A stretch of 63,351 bases of DNA, taken from Muribaculaceae bacterium. GTDB taxonomy: Bacteria; Bacteroidota; Bacteroidia; Bacteroidales; Muribaculaceae. The notes below the pieces were generated by a model. That model saw only the letters and a list, made by a program, of their open reading frames with translations, made no database searches and had not been told where the DNA came from. This document shows positions 45,048 through 56,380 of the stretch, in pieces; position 1 is the first letter of the stretch; every line of letters begins with the position of its first letter. The position numbers and the translations under genes were made by a program. Location: contig JAFTDD010000007.1 in NCBI GenBank assembly GCA_017454355.1, forward strand, positions 1 to 63,351. The letters run 5' to 3'.

Positions 45048-46412
45048 TTATCGGAGGATTTTCTCGAGTTGGGCGGTGTTGCGCGCGATTTCGTCGTCGC
45101 TCACCTCGTAGTTGGCCAGGTCGTTGGCGAAGTAGCGGTCGTAGGCCGTCATGTCAATCAGTCCGTGGCCGGAGAGGTTGAAGAGGATAACTTTCTTCTT
45201 GCCCTCGACTTTAGCCTGCAGGGCCTCGCGTATGGCGCTTGCGATGGCGTGAGACGATTCGGGAGCCGGGATGATGCCCTCTGAACGGGCAAAGAGGGTC
45301 GCCGCCTTGAATGACTCGAGTTGAGGAATGTCCACCGCATCAATGAGGCCGTCGTGCTTGAGTTGGCTGACGATGGCACCGCCGCCATGGTAGCGCAGGC
45401 CGCCGGCGTGAATATTGGCCGGTGAGAAGTTGTGACCGAGGGTGTACATCGGGATGAGCGGAGTGTAGCCTGCCTCGTCACCAAAGTCGTACTCAAACTC
45501 GCCTCGTGTCAACTTCGGGCAACTTGATGGCTCGGCGGCAATGAAGCGGATGTTGGCTCCCTCCTTGAGGTTCTTGCGCAGGAAGGGGAACGCGATGCCG
45601 CTGAAGTTGCTGCCGCCGCCAAAGCACGCGATGACCGTGTCCGGCATCTCGCCGGCCATTTCCATCTGCTTGAGGGCTTCCTGGCCGATGACGGTCTGGT
45701 GCAGCGCCACATGGTTGAGGACCGAGCCGAGCACATACTTGCAGTTGGGGGTGCTCATCGCCAGTTCAACAGCCTCACTGATGGCCGTGCCAAGCGAGCC
45801 GTTATAGTTGGGATGGTCGGTGATAATCTTGCGTCCCGCCTTGGTACTCATGCTTGGCGAGGCGATAACCTCGGCACCATAAGTCTGCATAATAGAGCGG
45901 CGGTAGGGTTTCTGCTCATAACTGATTTTGACCATATAGACTGCGAGTTCGAGTCCGAAGTGCTTGGCGGCCATCGAGAGGGCGGCGCCCCATTGTCCGG
46001 CACCGGTCTCGGTGGTGATATTGGTCACTCCCTCGGCCTTGCAGTAGTAAGCCTGGGCGATGGCGCTATTGAGTTTGTGTGATCCCACGGGGCTGACGCT
46101 CTCGTTCTTGAAATAGATGTGGGCCGGTGTGTCGAGCGCGCGCTCGAGACCTTCGGCTCTCACGAGCGGCGTCGGTCGCCAGATGCGGTATAACTCGCGC
46201 ACCTCCTCGGGAATTTCGATAAAGGGGTCGGTGTAGTTTACCTCTTGGTCGCTGCAAGCGCGTGCGAACAGAGGATAGAGGTCCTCGGCCTTGATAGGCT
46301 CATGGGTTGCCGGGTTGATCATCGGACGCGGCTTGTTGGGCATGTCGGCGATGACGTTGTACCATGCCGTTGGGATGTCCTGCTCCTGAAGTAAGAATTT
46401 TTTCTTAGTCAT
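45048..46412 (-). CDS. trpB: TrpB2-type tryptophan synthase beta chain
   Basis: A 454-residue PLP enzyme of the TrpB2 subfamily, longer than TrpB1 (about 400). The Schiff-base Lys is in VSPVGSHKLNSA near residue 111, the phosphate loop is CFGGGSNFSG and the C-terminal pocket GHGLIDM. It condenses indole and serine to tryptophan, usually without TrpA; TrpB2 may also salvage indole. No other trp gene is near. I chose ATG 46412; 46442 would add ten unsupported residues. The promoter is at 46462-46490. Confidence 0.93.
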   Translation of the reverse strand: MTKKKFLLQEQDIPTAWYNVIADMPNKPRPMINPATHEPIKAEDLYPLFARACSDQEVNYTDPFIEIPEEVRELYRIWRPTPLVRAEGLERALDTPAHIYFKNESVSPVGSHKLNSAIAQAYYCKAEGVTNITTETGAGQWGAALSMAAKHFGLELAVYMVKISYEQKPYRRSIMQTYGAEVIASPSMSTKAGRKIITDHPNYNGSLGTAISEAVELAMSTPNCKYVLGSVLNHVALHQTVIGQEALKQMEMAGEMPDTVIACFGGGSNFSGIAFPFLRKNLKEGANIRFIAAEPSSCPKLTRGEFEYDFGDEAGYTPLIPMYTLGHNFSPANIHAGGLRYHGGGAIVSQLKHDGLIDAVDIPQLESFKAATLFARSEGIIPAPESSHAIASAIREALQAKVEGKKKVILFNLSGHGLIDMTAYDRYFANDLANYEVSDDEIARNTAQLEKILR

Positions 46413-46442
46413 AGTGCATCTTGAAAATTTATAGTTATGCAA

Positions 46443-46712
46443 TAATTTATTGTTTGTGCTGCAAATTTAATCAAAATTTGAGACATACAAGCCTTTTTGA
46501 TGAAAAAATATAAATAATTTTAAAATTAGTTTGATTTTTTGTGTGGTTATTCAGATGTAATGAATAAATAGTCATGTTAGCGCAGTTTTGTCATGAATTT
46601 AGTTTAACTGTCATTTTGGCAGCAATGGAATATAGATTGCATAATCGATATAGCAACGCTAGGGTTCCTAGAATTCCTGGGGGTCCAAGTTAATTATTAA
46701 ATAACAACGATT
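46443..46712. other. AT-rich divergent gap between trpB2 and clpB
   Basis: Holds the trpB2 promoter on one side and a CTAGGGTTCCTAGAATTCC palindrome-like run (46659-46685) before clpB. No CIRCE element is present. Confidence 0.6.
46462..46490 (-). promoter_or_regulatory. Promoter of trpB2
   Basis: TTG (46488-46490), 18 bases, TAAATTTG (46462-46469) on the minus strand. Confidence 0.65.
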
Positions 46713-49307
<2,595 letters not shown>

Positions 49308-49371
49308 ACGCCCAACTCTCAATAATTGTGAATTGTGCTTTGGGAATTGCTAATTCTTATTAAATAATCGG

Positions 49372-49398
49372 GTCGGGAGATACAACCTCCCGACTTTT
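49372..49398 (+). terminator. Intrinsic terminator after clpB
   Basis: An 8-base-pair stem (GTCGGGAG/CTCCCGAC; 49372-49379 with 49387-49394) with a seven-base loop and TTTT, followed directly by the next promoter. Confidence 0.8.
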
Positions 49399-49402
49399 GT
49401 AT

Positions 49403-49410
49403 TACTTTTG
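49403..49410 (+). promoter_or_regulatory. -7 element of the DegP gene
   Basis: TACTTTTG, 54 bases upstream of the ATG, matches TAnnTTTG. Confidence 0.5.
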
Positions 49411-49464
49411 GCACGAAATTTGAATAGTTAAAATTAACGATTATAACTTTTAAATTTAACAAAT

Positions 49465-51000
49465 ATGACACTCAACAAGAACACTAAGATCGGATTGCTG
49501 CTTTTAGCGGCATCGATTGCCGGCTCGGCGACCACTCTGGTGGCGCAGCAGGCCGTGAAGGACGTGCAGCAGGCATCTACCACCGACACCTTCCTCGGAC
49601 AGGACCCCGCCGTCGGAGGACATTATAATAATGTGGCGCTGCGTGGCGGTGATGTTGACTTTACTGTTGTTGCCGAGAACACTATCAATAGTGTGGTGAG
49701 CATCAAGAACCTGGCTACGGTGCAGCAGAACCCGTTCGGCAGCGGCGACTTTGACCCGTTTGAGTTCTTTTTCGGCCCGGGTTTCGGCGGCGGTCAGCGT
49801 CGTCAGCAGCAACCTAAGGCCGAAAGCAAGCCTCAGCCTCGCGGTATGGGTAGCGGTGTCGTGATTAGCGCCGACGGTTATATTGTCACCAACAATCACG
49901 TTATTGACGGTGCCGAGAAAATCGAGGTCACTCTCAACGACAACCGCACGTTCAATGCCACTCTGGTGGGCACCGACGACAAGACTGATATCGCGTTGCT
50001 CAAGATTAACGCCAAGGATTTGCACCCCCTCACCTTTGGTGACAGCGAGGCATTGAAGGTTGGCGAGTGGGTTGTTGCCGTCGGTAATCCTTTCGGCTTC
50101 AACAGCACCGTTACCGCCGGCATCGTCAGTGCCAAGGCACGCGGCTTGAGTGAGGGCTCGTCGATGGGCATCAAGGCTTTTATCCAGCACGACGCGGCAG
50201 TCAACCCCGGCAATAGTGGTGGAGCGCTCGTCAATACGGCAGGCCAACTCATCGGCATCAACACCATGATTTATTCCCAAACCGGCAATTATAGCGGCTG
50301 CTCGTTTGCCGTGCCGAGCAACACCGTCAAGAAGGTTGTGACCGACCTCAAGCAATATGGCACCGTGCAGCGCGCCGTGCTTGGTATTCAATATAAGGAA
50401 CTTGATGCCGAGTTGGCTAAGAAGCATGATATTACCGCCACCAATGACGGACTCTATGTCGCGGAGGTCGTTGACCGCAGTGCGGCAAAAGAGGCCGGTA
50501 TCGAGGCCGGCGACGTTATCGTCAAACTCAATGGCGCCAGTGTCAAGAATAGCGGCGAGATGCAAGAGCAGATGAACAAACTCCGTCCGGGCGATAAGGC
50601 CGAAGTGCAGTTCTATCGTGACAATAAACTCAAGACCACGACTGTCACCCTCAAGAACAACCAGGGTACGACAAAGGTCACCAAGACGAGTGACGTTATG
50701 AGCCTCGGCTGCGCCTTCACCGAACTGAGCGAGGCCGACAAGCGCGACCTGGGTATTAGCGGCGGCCTGAAAGTAGTGGGCGTCAAGACCGGCAAATTCA
50801 AGAGTGCCGGCATCAAAGACGGCTTCATTATCACTGACATCAATAATGTGCCGGTCAGCACCCGCGATGACGTTGAGAACATCTATAACCAGATAATGCG
50901 TTCGAGTGACGCGGATAAGGTGATGTTCATCACCGGCATCTATCCAACCGGACGAAAAGTCTATTACGCGGTCGACCTTTCCGACCCCGATGAGGAGTAG
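49465..51000 (+). CDS. degP: Do/DegP-family periplasmic serine protease
   Basis: A 511-residue HtrA protease: signal segment, a linker rich in Phe/Gly/Gln, then a trypsin-like domain with His near 143 (TNNHVIDGA), Asp near 172 (DKTDIALL) and Ser near 249 (NPGNSGGAL). Two PDZ domains follow (about 310-400 and 415-500). It degrades or holds misfolded envelope proteins. Its UAG stop starts a TAGCATGTAGC array that ends at a strong terminator. Confidence 0.95.
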   Translation: MTLNKNTKIGLLLLAASIAGSATTLVAQQAVKDVQQASTTDTFLGQDPAVGGHYNNVALRGGDVDFTVVAENTINSVVSIKNLATVQQNPFGSGDFDPFEFFFGPGFGGGQRRQQQPKAESKPQPRGMGSGVVISADGYIVTNNHVIDGAEKIEVTLNDNRTFNATLVGTDDKTDIALLKINAKDLHPLTFGDSEALKVGEWVVAVGNPFGFNSTVTAGIVSAKARGLSEGSSMGIKAFIQHDAAVNPGNSGGALVNTAGQLIGINTMIYSQTGNYSGCSFAVPSNTVKKVVTDLKQYGTVQRAVLGIQYKELDAELAKKHDITATNDGLYVAEVVDRSAAKEAGIEAGDVIVKLNGASVKNSGEMQEQMNKLRPGDKAEVQFYRDNKLKTTTVTLKNNQGTTKVTKTSDVMSLGCAFTELSEADKRDLGISGGLKVVGVKTGKFKSAGIKDGFIITDINNVPVSTRDDVENIYNQIMRSSDADKVMFITGIYPTGRKVYYAVDLSDPDEE

Positions 51001-51040
51001 CATGTAGCGGTAGCGTGTAGCATGTAGCGTGTAGCATATA
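50998..51040 (+). repeat. TAGCATG/TAGCGTG tandem repeat from the degP stop
   Basis: Begins with the stop codon TAG (50998-51000) and continues CATGTAGCGG-TAGCGTG-TAGCATG-TAGCGTG-TAGCATATAG, putting TAG in all frames. Confidence 0.85.
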
Positions 51041-51041
51041 G

Positions 51042-51079
51042 AAAAACGTGAACTTTTATCCGAAGTTCACGTTTTTTTT
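51042..51079 (+). terminator. Strong intrinsic terminator after degP
   Basis: A 14-base stem (AAAAACGTGAACTT with its complement) with a seven-base loop and a run of eight Ts. The -7 element of trpS begins two bases later. Confidence 0.9.
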
Positions 51080-51080
51080 G

Positions 51081-51088
51081 TAATTTTG
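51081..51088 (+). promoter_or_regulatory. -7 element of trpS, abutting the degP terminator
   Basis: TAATTTTG directly after the terminator T-run. The inferred transcript start near 51095 leaves only about 17 untranslated bases before ATG 51112. Confidence 0.5.
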
Positions 51089-51111
51089 TGCATTATTTCA
51101 ATAACATCAAT

Positions 51112-52194
51112 ATGGACAAAAAGAAAATCGTACTCAGTGGAATCAGACCCACCGGCAAACTGCATCTGGGCAACTACCTCGGCGCGTTGAGCAAATTCGT
51201 CAAAATGCAGCAAGACGGCATTTACGATAGTTATTTTTTTATCGCCGATTTGCATGCCCTCACTACCAATCCCGATGCCAACGCTCTCCACGAGAACGTG
51301 CGCGATGTTGTGGCCGAATACCTTGCCGCCGGGCTTGACCCTGATCGAAGCACCATCTTCGTGCAGAGCGATGTGCCGGAAATTCCTGAACTGTATCTGC
51401 TGCTCAATATGCACGTGGGAATCGGCGAACTAATGCGTACGGCTGCCTTCAAAGATAAGGCCCGCAAGGCCTTGGGTATCGCGACTGTCGCCGCCGACAG
51501 CGATGATGATGCCGACATGGCTAAAGAAATTATCGGTGCGCAAAGCAATAAACGCGTCAACGCGGGCTTGCTCACTTACCCCACCCTGATGGCTGTCGAC
51601 ATTCTAATCCAGCATGCCGACTTTGTGCCCGTGGGCAAGGACCAAGAGCAACATTTGGAGTTGACTCGCCGCTTTGCTCGCCGTTTCAACGCATTCTATA
51701 AAGTTGACTACTTCAACGAGCCCGAGAACTTCAATTACGGCGGTGCCGCGGTAAAGGTTCCCGGACTTGACGGTAGCGGCAAAATGGGCAAGAGCGAGGG
51801 TAACTGCATCTATCTCTCGGATGAAGAGAAACCGTTGCGCAAGAAGGTGATGCGCGCTGTCACTGACGCCGGTCCCACCGAGCCCAATCAACCGATGGCC
51901 GAGCCGGTGCAGAATTTGTTCACTATCCTCAAACTCGTTAGCGATCAAGCGACTGTCGATTATTTCACCGCCGCCTATAATGATTGCTCCATCCGCTATG
52001 GCGACCTCAAGAAAGCGATTGCTGATGGCATTGTGGCAATTACCACTCCCATCCGCGAGCGCATCGAGGCCATCAAGGGCGACGACGCCTATATCGGACG
52101 CGTGCTGCGCGAGGGTGCCGACAGAGCGCGCGCCCGCGCTTCAAAGACGCTTGCCGAGGTGCGCGACATCATGGGCATTCGCCGCTTCTATTAG
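51112..52194 (+). CDS. trpS: Tryptophan-tRNA ligase
   Basis: A 360-residue class I aminoacyl-tRNA synthetase. The HIGH-like motif is GKLHLGN near residue 15 and the KMSKS-like motif KMGKSEGN near 224. I chose the start MDKKKIVLSGIRPTG; an ATG at 51088 overlaps the -7 element. A 63-base gap with a palindromic repeat separates it from glpA. Confidence 0.95.
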   Translation: MDKKKIVLSGIRPTGKLHLGNYLGALSKFVKMQQDGIYDSYFFIADLHALTTNPDANALHENVRDVVAEYLAAGLDPDRSTIFVQSDVPEIPELYLLLNMHVGIGELMRTAAFKDKARKALGIATVAADSDDDADMAKEIIGAQSNKRVNAGLLTYPTLMAVDILIQHADFVPVGKDQEQHLELTRRFARRFNAFYKVDYFNEPENFNYGGAAVKVPGLDGSGKMGKSEGNCIYLSDEEKPLRKKVMRAVTDAGPTEPNQPMAEPVQNLFTILKLVSDQATVDYFTAAYNDCSIRYGDLKKAIADGIVAITTPIRERIEAIKGDDAYIGRVLREGADRARARASKTLAEVRDIMGIRRFY

Positions 52195-52205
52195 TGTGTG
52201 CGCTT

Positions 52206-52232
52206 ACGAGACTTCGTCTCGCAATACACAAC
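52206..52232. repeat. CGAGACTTCGTCTCG-CAATACACAAC repeat, copy 3
   Basis: Perfect 6-base arms with a TTC loop plus the conserved tail, in the trpS-glpA gap. Confidence 0.85.
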
Positions 52233-52257
52233 ATTTATAAATTGATTAAGTTCAATA

Positions 52258-53850
52258 ATGCGGGATTTTGACGTCATAGTAGTTGGCGGTGGTGTCACCG
52301 GATTGGGCGTTGCGCGTGACTGTGCGCTGCGCGGTCTGCGTGTGGCCCTTGTCGAAGAGGGCGACATCTGCCGTGGTGCTACCGGGCGCAATCACGGATT
52401 GCTGCATAGCGGTGCGCGATATGCCGTTACCGACCCGCAAAGCGCGGCCGAATGCGTCAGCGAGAACGCAATCTTGCGGCGAGTGGCCAAGCACTGCATT
52501 GATGACTGTGACGGCCTCTTTGTCAACCTGCCTGGTGACGATGAGAGTTATCGCGCAAAATTGATGGAGGCCTGCCGGCGTATCGGTATCGGCGTGCGAG
52601 AGGTTGACGGCCGTGAGGCACTTGCCATGGAGCCGAAACTCAATAGGGAAGTGACGGGTGCTCTTGTGGTACCCGATGCCGCTATCGACCCGTTTGCCCT
52701 ATCAATCGCTAATGCCATTGATGCTCATCGCCATGGCGCGAGCCTGTTGTTACGTCACCGCGTGGAGCGGCTGATTGTTGCCGGCGACAAAGTGTCTGGC
52801 GTTATAGCCACTGACTTGCGCACCGCCGATGTTGTTGAACTTCATGCCTGTGTCACTGTTGTTGCCGCCGGCATTTGGGGCAGTTCCTTGCTGTCATCGG
52901 CCGGTATCAGTCTGCCGATGTTGGCCTCGCAGGGTACAATGCTTGTGTATGGCACCCGTCCGTGTCGTCATGTGATAAACCGGTGCCGCGTGCCCAGTGA
53001 CGCTGATTTGCTGGTGCCTGATAGGCGCGTGAGCATCATGGGCACAACAAGCGTGCGTGTCGACGATATTGAGCACATCGCCGCTCCGCTGCCCACGGCC
53101 GATGAGGTACATTCCATCACGGCCGGTGCCGCGTTGCTTGTGCCTGAACTTGCCGACACTCGCGTGCTGCGAGCCTATGCCGGCATTCGTCCGCTTGTGG
53201 CGAAAGATGGAGACACAACCGGTCGTGGCCTCAGTCGCGGCATTGTGTGTATCGACCACAACACTCGCGATGGCGTCAAAGGCCTGATTACCATCACCGG
53301 AGGCAAGTTGGCCACTTATCGCCTGATGGCAGAGTTGGCCACCGATGCCGTTTGCCGTCAACTTGCTGTTGCCGAGCCTTGTGTTACCGCCGAGCGCCCG
53401 TTGCCCGGCAGTGATGTCGAACCCACCGACGAGATGCGGCCTCCCAGTGCCACAGAGCGCGTCGCCATTGCTCGTCACGGCGCTCTTGCGCGTGAGATAA
53501 ATATGCGCGGCAGTCAGGCCGGAGCCCTCGTGTGTGAGTGCATGAGTGTGACAAGAGCCGAGGTTGAGTTTGCCATCAAAGTACTCGGCGCAACCGATTT
53601 GTCGAGCCTCAGGCAATGCACGCGCCTGGGGATGGGGCAGTGTCAGGGACGGATGTGTGCTTGTCGTGCCGCCAATCTTCTCGTTGACCTTGGATGCAAA
53701 ACCCCCGACGAGGCATTGCGAGACTTGAAAGAGTTTGTCGGTGAGCGTTGGCGCGGACAGCAGGTTGTCGCCTATGGCGCGACCATGCGAGAGGCCGCGC
53801 GCGCGCGCCATACCCTGCTGGGCCTTAGCGGTCTGCATCGCGATAACTAA
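52258..53850 (+). CDS. glpA: Anaerobic glycerol-3-phosphate dehydrogenase subunit A
   Basis: A 530-residue FAD enzyme oxidising glycerol-3-phosphate to dihydroxyacetone phosphate. The dinucleotide-binding motif VIVVGGGVTGLGVARDCAL is at the N-terminus, with GATGRNHGLLHSGARY following. A BFD-like [2Fe-2S] domain has Cys pairs in CECMS (about residue 425) and CQGRMCAC (about 463). In the family it works with GlpB and the membrane anchor GlpC. First of a three-gene unit; no glpC follows. Confidence 0.94.
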   Translation: MRDFDVIVVGGGVTGLGVARDCALRGLRVALVEEGDICRGATGRNHGLLHSGARYAVTDPQSAAECVSENAILRRVAKHCIDDCDGLFVNLPGDDESYRAKLMEACRRIGIGVREVDGREALAMEPKLNREVTGALVVPDAAIDPFALSIANAIDAHRHGASLLLRHRVERLIVAGDKVSGVIATDLRTADVVELHACVTVVAAGIWGSSLLSSAGISLPMLASQGTMLVYGTRPCRHVINRCRVPSDADLLVPDRRVSIMGTTSVRVDDIEHIAAPLPTADEVHSITAGAALLVPELADTRVLRAYAGIRPLVAKDGDTTGRGLSRGIVCIDHNTRDGVKGLITITGGKLATYRLMAELATDAVCRQLAVAEPCVTAERPLPGSDVEPTDEMRPPSATERVAIARHGALAREINMRGSQAGALVCECMSVTRAEVEFAIKVLGATDLSSLRQCTRLGMGQCQGRMCACRAANLLVDLGCKTPDEALRDLKEFVGERWRGQQVVAYGATMREAARARHTLLGLSGLHRDN

Positions 53851-53894
53851 AGCATATAGTGTTAGAGATTATGACACCCGGTGGAAAAACGACA

Positions 53895-55100
53895 ATGCAG
53901 ACCGATGTGGCCGTTGTGGGCGGCGGATTGAGCGGCTTGACGTGTGCTGTGGCTTTGGCCCGCCGGGGCAAACGCGTCGTGCTCATCACCGGCGGCAATC
54001 CTATGCTGGAACAGTTCAGTGGCTCAATCGGTGTGCTCGGCACGATTGGGGGTAGCGATGTGACAGATGATTTCGGCAAAGCCGCCAAGCGATTGGACAA
54101 CGAGCATCCTTACCGCCGCATCGGCATTGACCGCGCACGCGCGGCAGTGCCTAAAGCCCGCGAACTATTTTCGTATATCGGGCTCAGGATGTCAGGCAAC
54201 GGCAAGACCAACCATTGGCGATTGTCGCCGCTCGGCATTGTTGTCCCGGCCTGGCTCTCGCTTGATGGATATGCCACCCTTGAGACGCCCGAGGCATGGC
54301 AAGGTAAGCGCTTGGCATTAATGACCGTGCCCGGTTATCTCGATCAGGCGCCACAACTGGTGGCTCACAATCTGCAGGCTCTGGGCACTCAGGTAACGCA
54401 GCATCGCCTCAGTCTGCCTCAATTGCAGGTTACCACCCCCACGCCGCGTCCTGTGACATTGAGTCGCAAGTTGGACGGTCGAACAGCCCTCTCAAGCCTC
54501 GCCAATGACATTAACACTGCCGGTAAAGACGCTGATATGGTGCTAATGCCCGCCATCATGGGTGATGATGAGGCCGCCTTGGCGGCGTTGCGGCGTCGCG
54601 TGACTGTCAACATGATGCTCATGCCCACGCTGCCACCCACCACCGCCGGCAACCATCTCAACGCCACGCTACAGCACTATTTAAAGATGCTTGGCGGCTA
54701 TGTCGCCACATCACAGACCGTCACCTCCGCGACGATTGACGGTGACCGTGTCACCTCGCTCTCCACCGGCTCCGGCTTTGAGGTAACGCCTCAGCGCGTC
54801 ATTCTCGCTACGGGCCATCTTGCCGGCGGCGGCTTGAAAGCGACTCCCGTCGATGGCGTCATCGAGCCTGTCTTGGGGCTCGACGTCAGCCGGCCGCACC
54901 CCGATGTGCCGGAGGATTTTGCGACCACCGGAGTTATCACACAGGGCGATTTGGTGCCAACAATTAACGGAAAACCTCTACGCAACGTCTTGGCTATCGG
55001 CAGCCTGCTTGGTGGCCACGATGCCGCCACGATGCACGATGGTGAGGGGGTTGATATGGTGACGGCCATACATGCCGCGGAATTGGTCTGTAGCAAGTAA
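53895..55100 (+). CDS. glpB: Anaerobic glycerol-3-phosphate dehydrogenase subunit B
   Basis: About 401 residues with an N-terminal FAD-binding motif (VAVVGGGLSGLTCAVALARRG) and the closing LAIGSLLGGHDAATM segment. It partners GlpA. Starts at 53859 (GTG), 53871 (ATG) and 53895 are in frame; 53895 puts the flavin motif at the usual position. Its stop overlaps the methyltransferase start by one base (TAATG). GlpC, expected next, is missing. Confidence 0.9.
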   Translation: MQTDVAVVGGGLSGLTCAVALARRGKRVVLITGGNPMLEQFSGSIGVLGTIGGSDVTDDFGKAAKRLDNEHPYRRIGIDRARAAVPKARELFSYIGLRMSGNGKTNHWRLSPLGIVVPAWLSLDGYATLETPEAWQGKRLALMTVPGYLDQAPQLVAHNLQALGTQVTQHRLSLPQLQVTTPTPRPVTLSRKLDGRTALSSLANDINTAGKDADMVLMPAIMGDDEAALAALRRRVTVNMMLMPTLPPTTAGNHLNATLQHYLKMLGGYVATSQTVTSATIDGDRVTSLSTGSGFEVTPQRVILATGHLAGGGLKATPVDGVIEPVLGLDVSRPHPDVPEDFATTGVITQGDLVPTINGKPLRNVLAIGSLLGGHDAATMHDGEGVDMVTAIHAAELVCSK

Positions 55101-56320
55101 TGCGGGAAATATCAATCCAAGAAAGCCTTGCCGCTATCGGTGGAGCGGTGTCTGCCGGTTGCTCTGTGTCGGAAACATTGCGGTTCTCACGGGAACATCG
55201 CCTTGATGATGTGCGGCGGTTGGCGTTGGGCGCGGTGCCAATCGGCGTAGATCGCGCGATGGCTATGAGCCAGGTAGCGGGGTGGCAGGCGGCTCGCGTC
55301 AAACTACCGTCATGGGCTGCATGTGAGGATATCATTTATCCGCCGCGCTTGTCGATGGAGCAATGCTCGAGTGAGGAAGCCGCGGCAGAGAAGGCCGGTT
55401 TGGTTGTCGGCGATTCGTTAGTTGACCTCACCGGTGGATTGGGAGTGGATTTCGCCGCGATGGCGGCGCGCGTGTCGCGGGCTACTATGGTCGAGCGTGA
55501 TCCGCATTTGGCCGCTTTGGCTCGGCTGAACCTCAGCAGCCTCGGCCTCGAGAATGTGACTGTCGTGAATGGCGAGGCGCAAGAGTTTGTCGCGTCGATG
55601 CTTGCGCCGGTCGGCACAATCTATCTTGACCCGGCGCGCCGCAGCTACAAGGGGCAACGTGTATTCGCCATAAGTGACTGTTCGCCAAATGCCGCCGCAT
55701 TGGCGCCTCGGTTGCTTGAAATGGCGCAGAGGGTGATTGTCAAGTTGTCGCCGATGCTCGACTTGAGCGAGACCTTGAGGGTCTTGCCCAGCGTGAGCCA
55801 ATTGCATGTGGTCGCTATCGATGGCGAATGCAAGGAACTGCTGGTAGTGATGGACCGTGGCTATGAGGGAGTGCCGCTTATCGTGTGTCGTGATGGAGCC
55901 CGACAGTTTAGTTATAAGACCGATGAGCAGGTAGAGCCGGCATCGCTATGGGACGAGACTGTGATAGAAGGAATGTTGCTTTGCGTGCCCAATGCGACGA
56001 TTATGAAGGCCGGTTGCCATGACCGCGTTGCGGCTCGATGGAATGTGCAATTGGTGTCGCGCAATAGTCACCTGATGGTTGGGCCACGGGCAGATGGTTT
56101 TCCCGGGCGTGTGTTTAGTGTGCAGAATGTGACAACGATGGGTAAACGCGAGTTGCGCGAGGCTTTGCGCGGCGTGGAGCGTGCCAATGTGGCTGTGCGC
56201 AATTTCCCGATGGCCGCCGAGCAACTGCGGCAGCGGCTGCGCCTCAAGGACGGCGGAGACACATACGTTTTCGGCACTCGGACGGCGAGCGGCCGCCATG
56301 TGCTCATTATCGCAAAATAA
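55100..56320 (+). CDS. SAM-dependent methyltransferase with THUMP-like domain (PG_1098 family)
   Basis: A 406-residue protein. A helical N-terminal domain is followed by a Rossmann methyltransferase core (VVGDSLVDLTGGLGVDFAAM, VERDPHLAALARLN, TIYLDPARRS with a DPA-type motif IV) and a C-terminal ferredoxin-like/THUMP-like region. The family is thought to modify RNA; the target is unknown. It is coupled to glpB by overlapping stop and start codons, which may only reflect co-transcription. A terminator-like hairpin follows at 56323-56346. Confidence 0.88.
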   Translation: MREISIQESLAAIGGAVSAGCSVSETLRFSREHRLDDVRRLALGAVPIGVDRAMAMSQVAGWQAARVKLPSWAACEDIIYPPRLSMEQCSSEEAAAEKAGLVVGDSLVDLTGGLGVDFAAMAARVSRATMVERDPHLAALARLNLSSLGLENVTVVNGEAQEFVASMLAPVGTIYLDPARRSYKGQRVFAISDCSPNAAALAPRLLEMAQRVIVKLSPMLDLSETLRVLPSVSQLHVVAIDGECKELLVVMDRGYEGVPLIVCRDGARQFSYKTDEQVEPASLWDETVIEGMLLCVPNATIMKAGCHDRVAARWNVQLVSRNSHLMVGPRADGFPGRVFSVQNVTTMGKRELREALRGVERANVAVRNFPMAAEQLRQRLRLKDGGDTYVFGTRTASGRHVLIIAK

Positions 56321-56322
56321 AT

Positions 56323-56346
56323 GGCCACGCATCGCGCGTGGCCGTT
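56323..56346 (+). terminator. Terminator-like hairpin after the methyltransferase
   Basis: GGCCACGC/GCGTGGCC stem with a five-base loop and only three Ts; it may serve both converging genes. Confidence 0.55.
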
Positions 56347-56380
56347 TAATTAATAATAGGTAAATTTTATGGTATCGGAC

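Noticed and set aside
46443-46712. Possible CIRCE or heat-shock operator before clpB
   Set aside because: No TTAGCACTC-N9-GAGTGCTAA match; only a CTAGGGTTCCTAG-like palindrome of unknown meaning.
49504-51003. 499-codon minus-strand frame over the DegP gene
   Set aside because: The opposite strand encodes a complete HtrA protease with triad and PDZ domains; the antisense frame matches no family.
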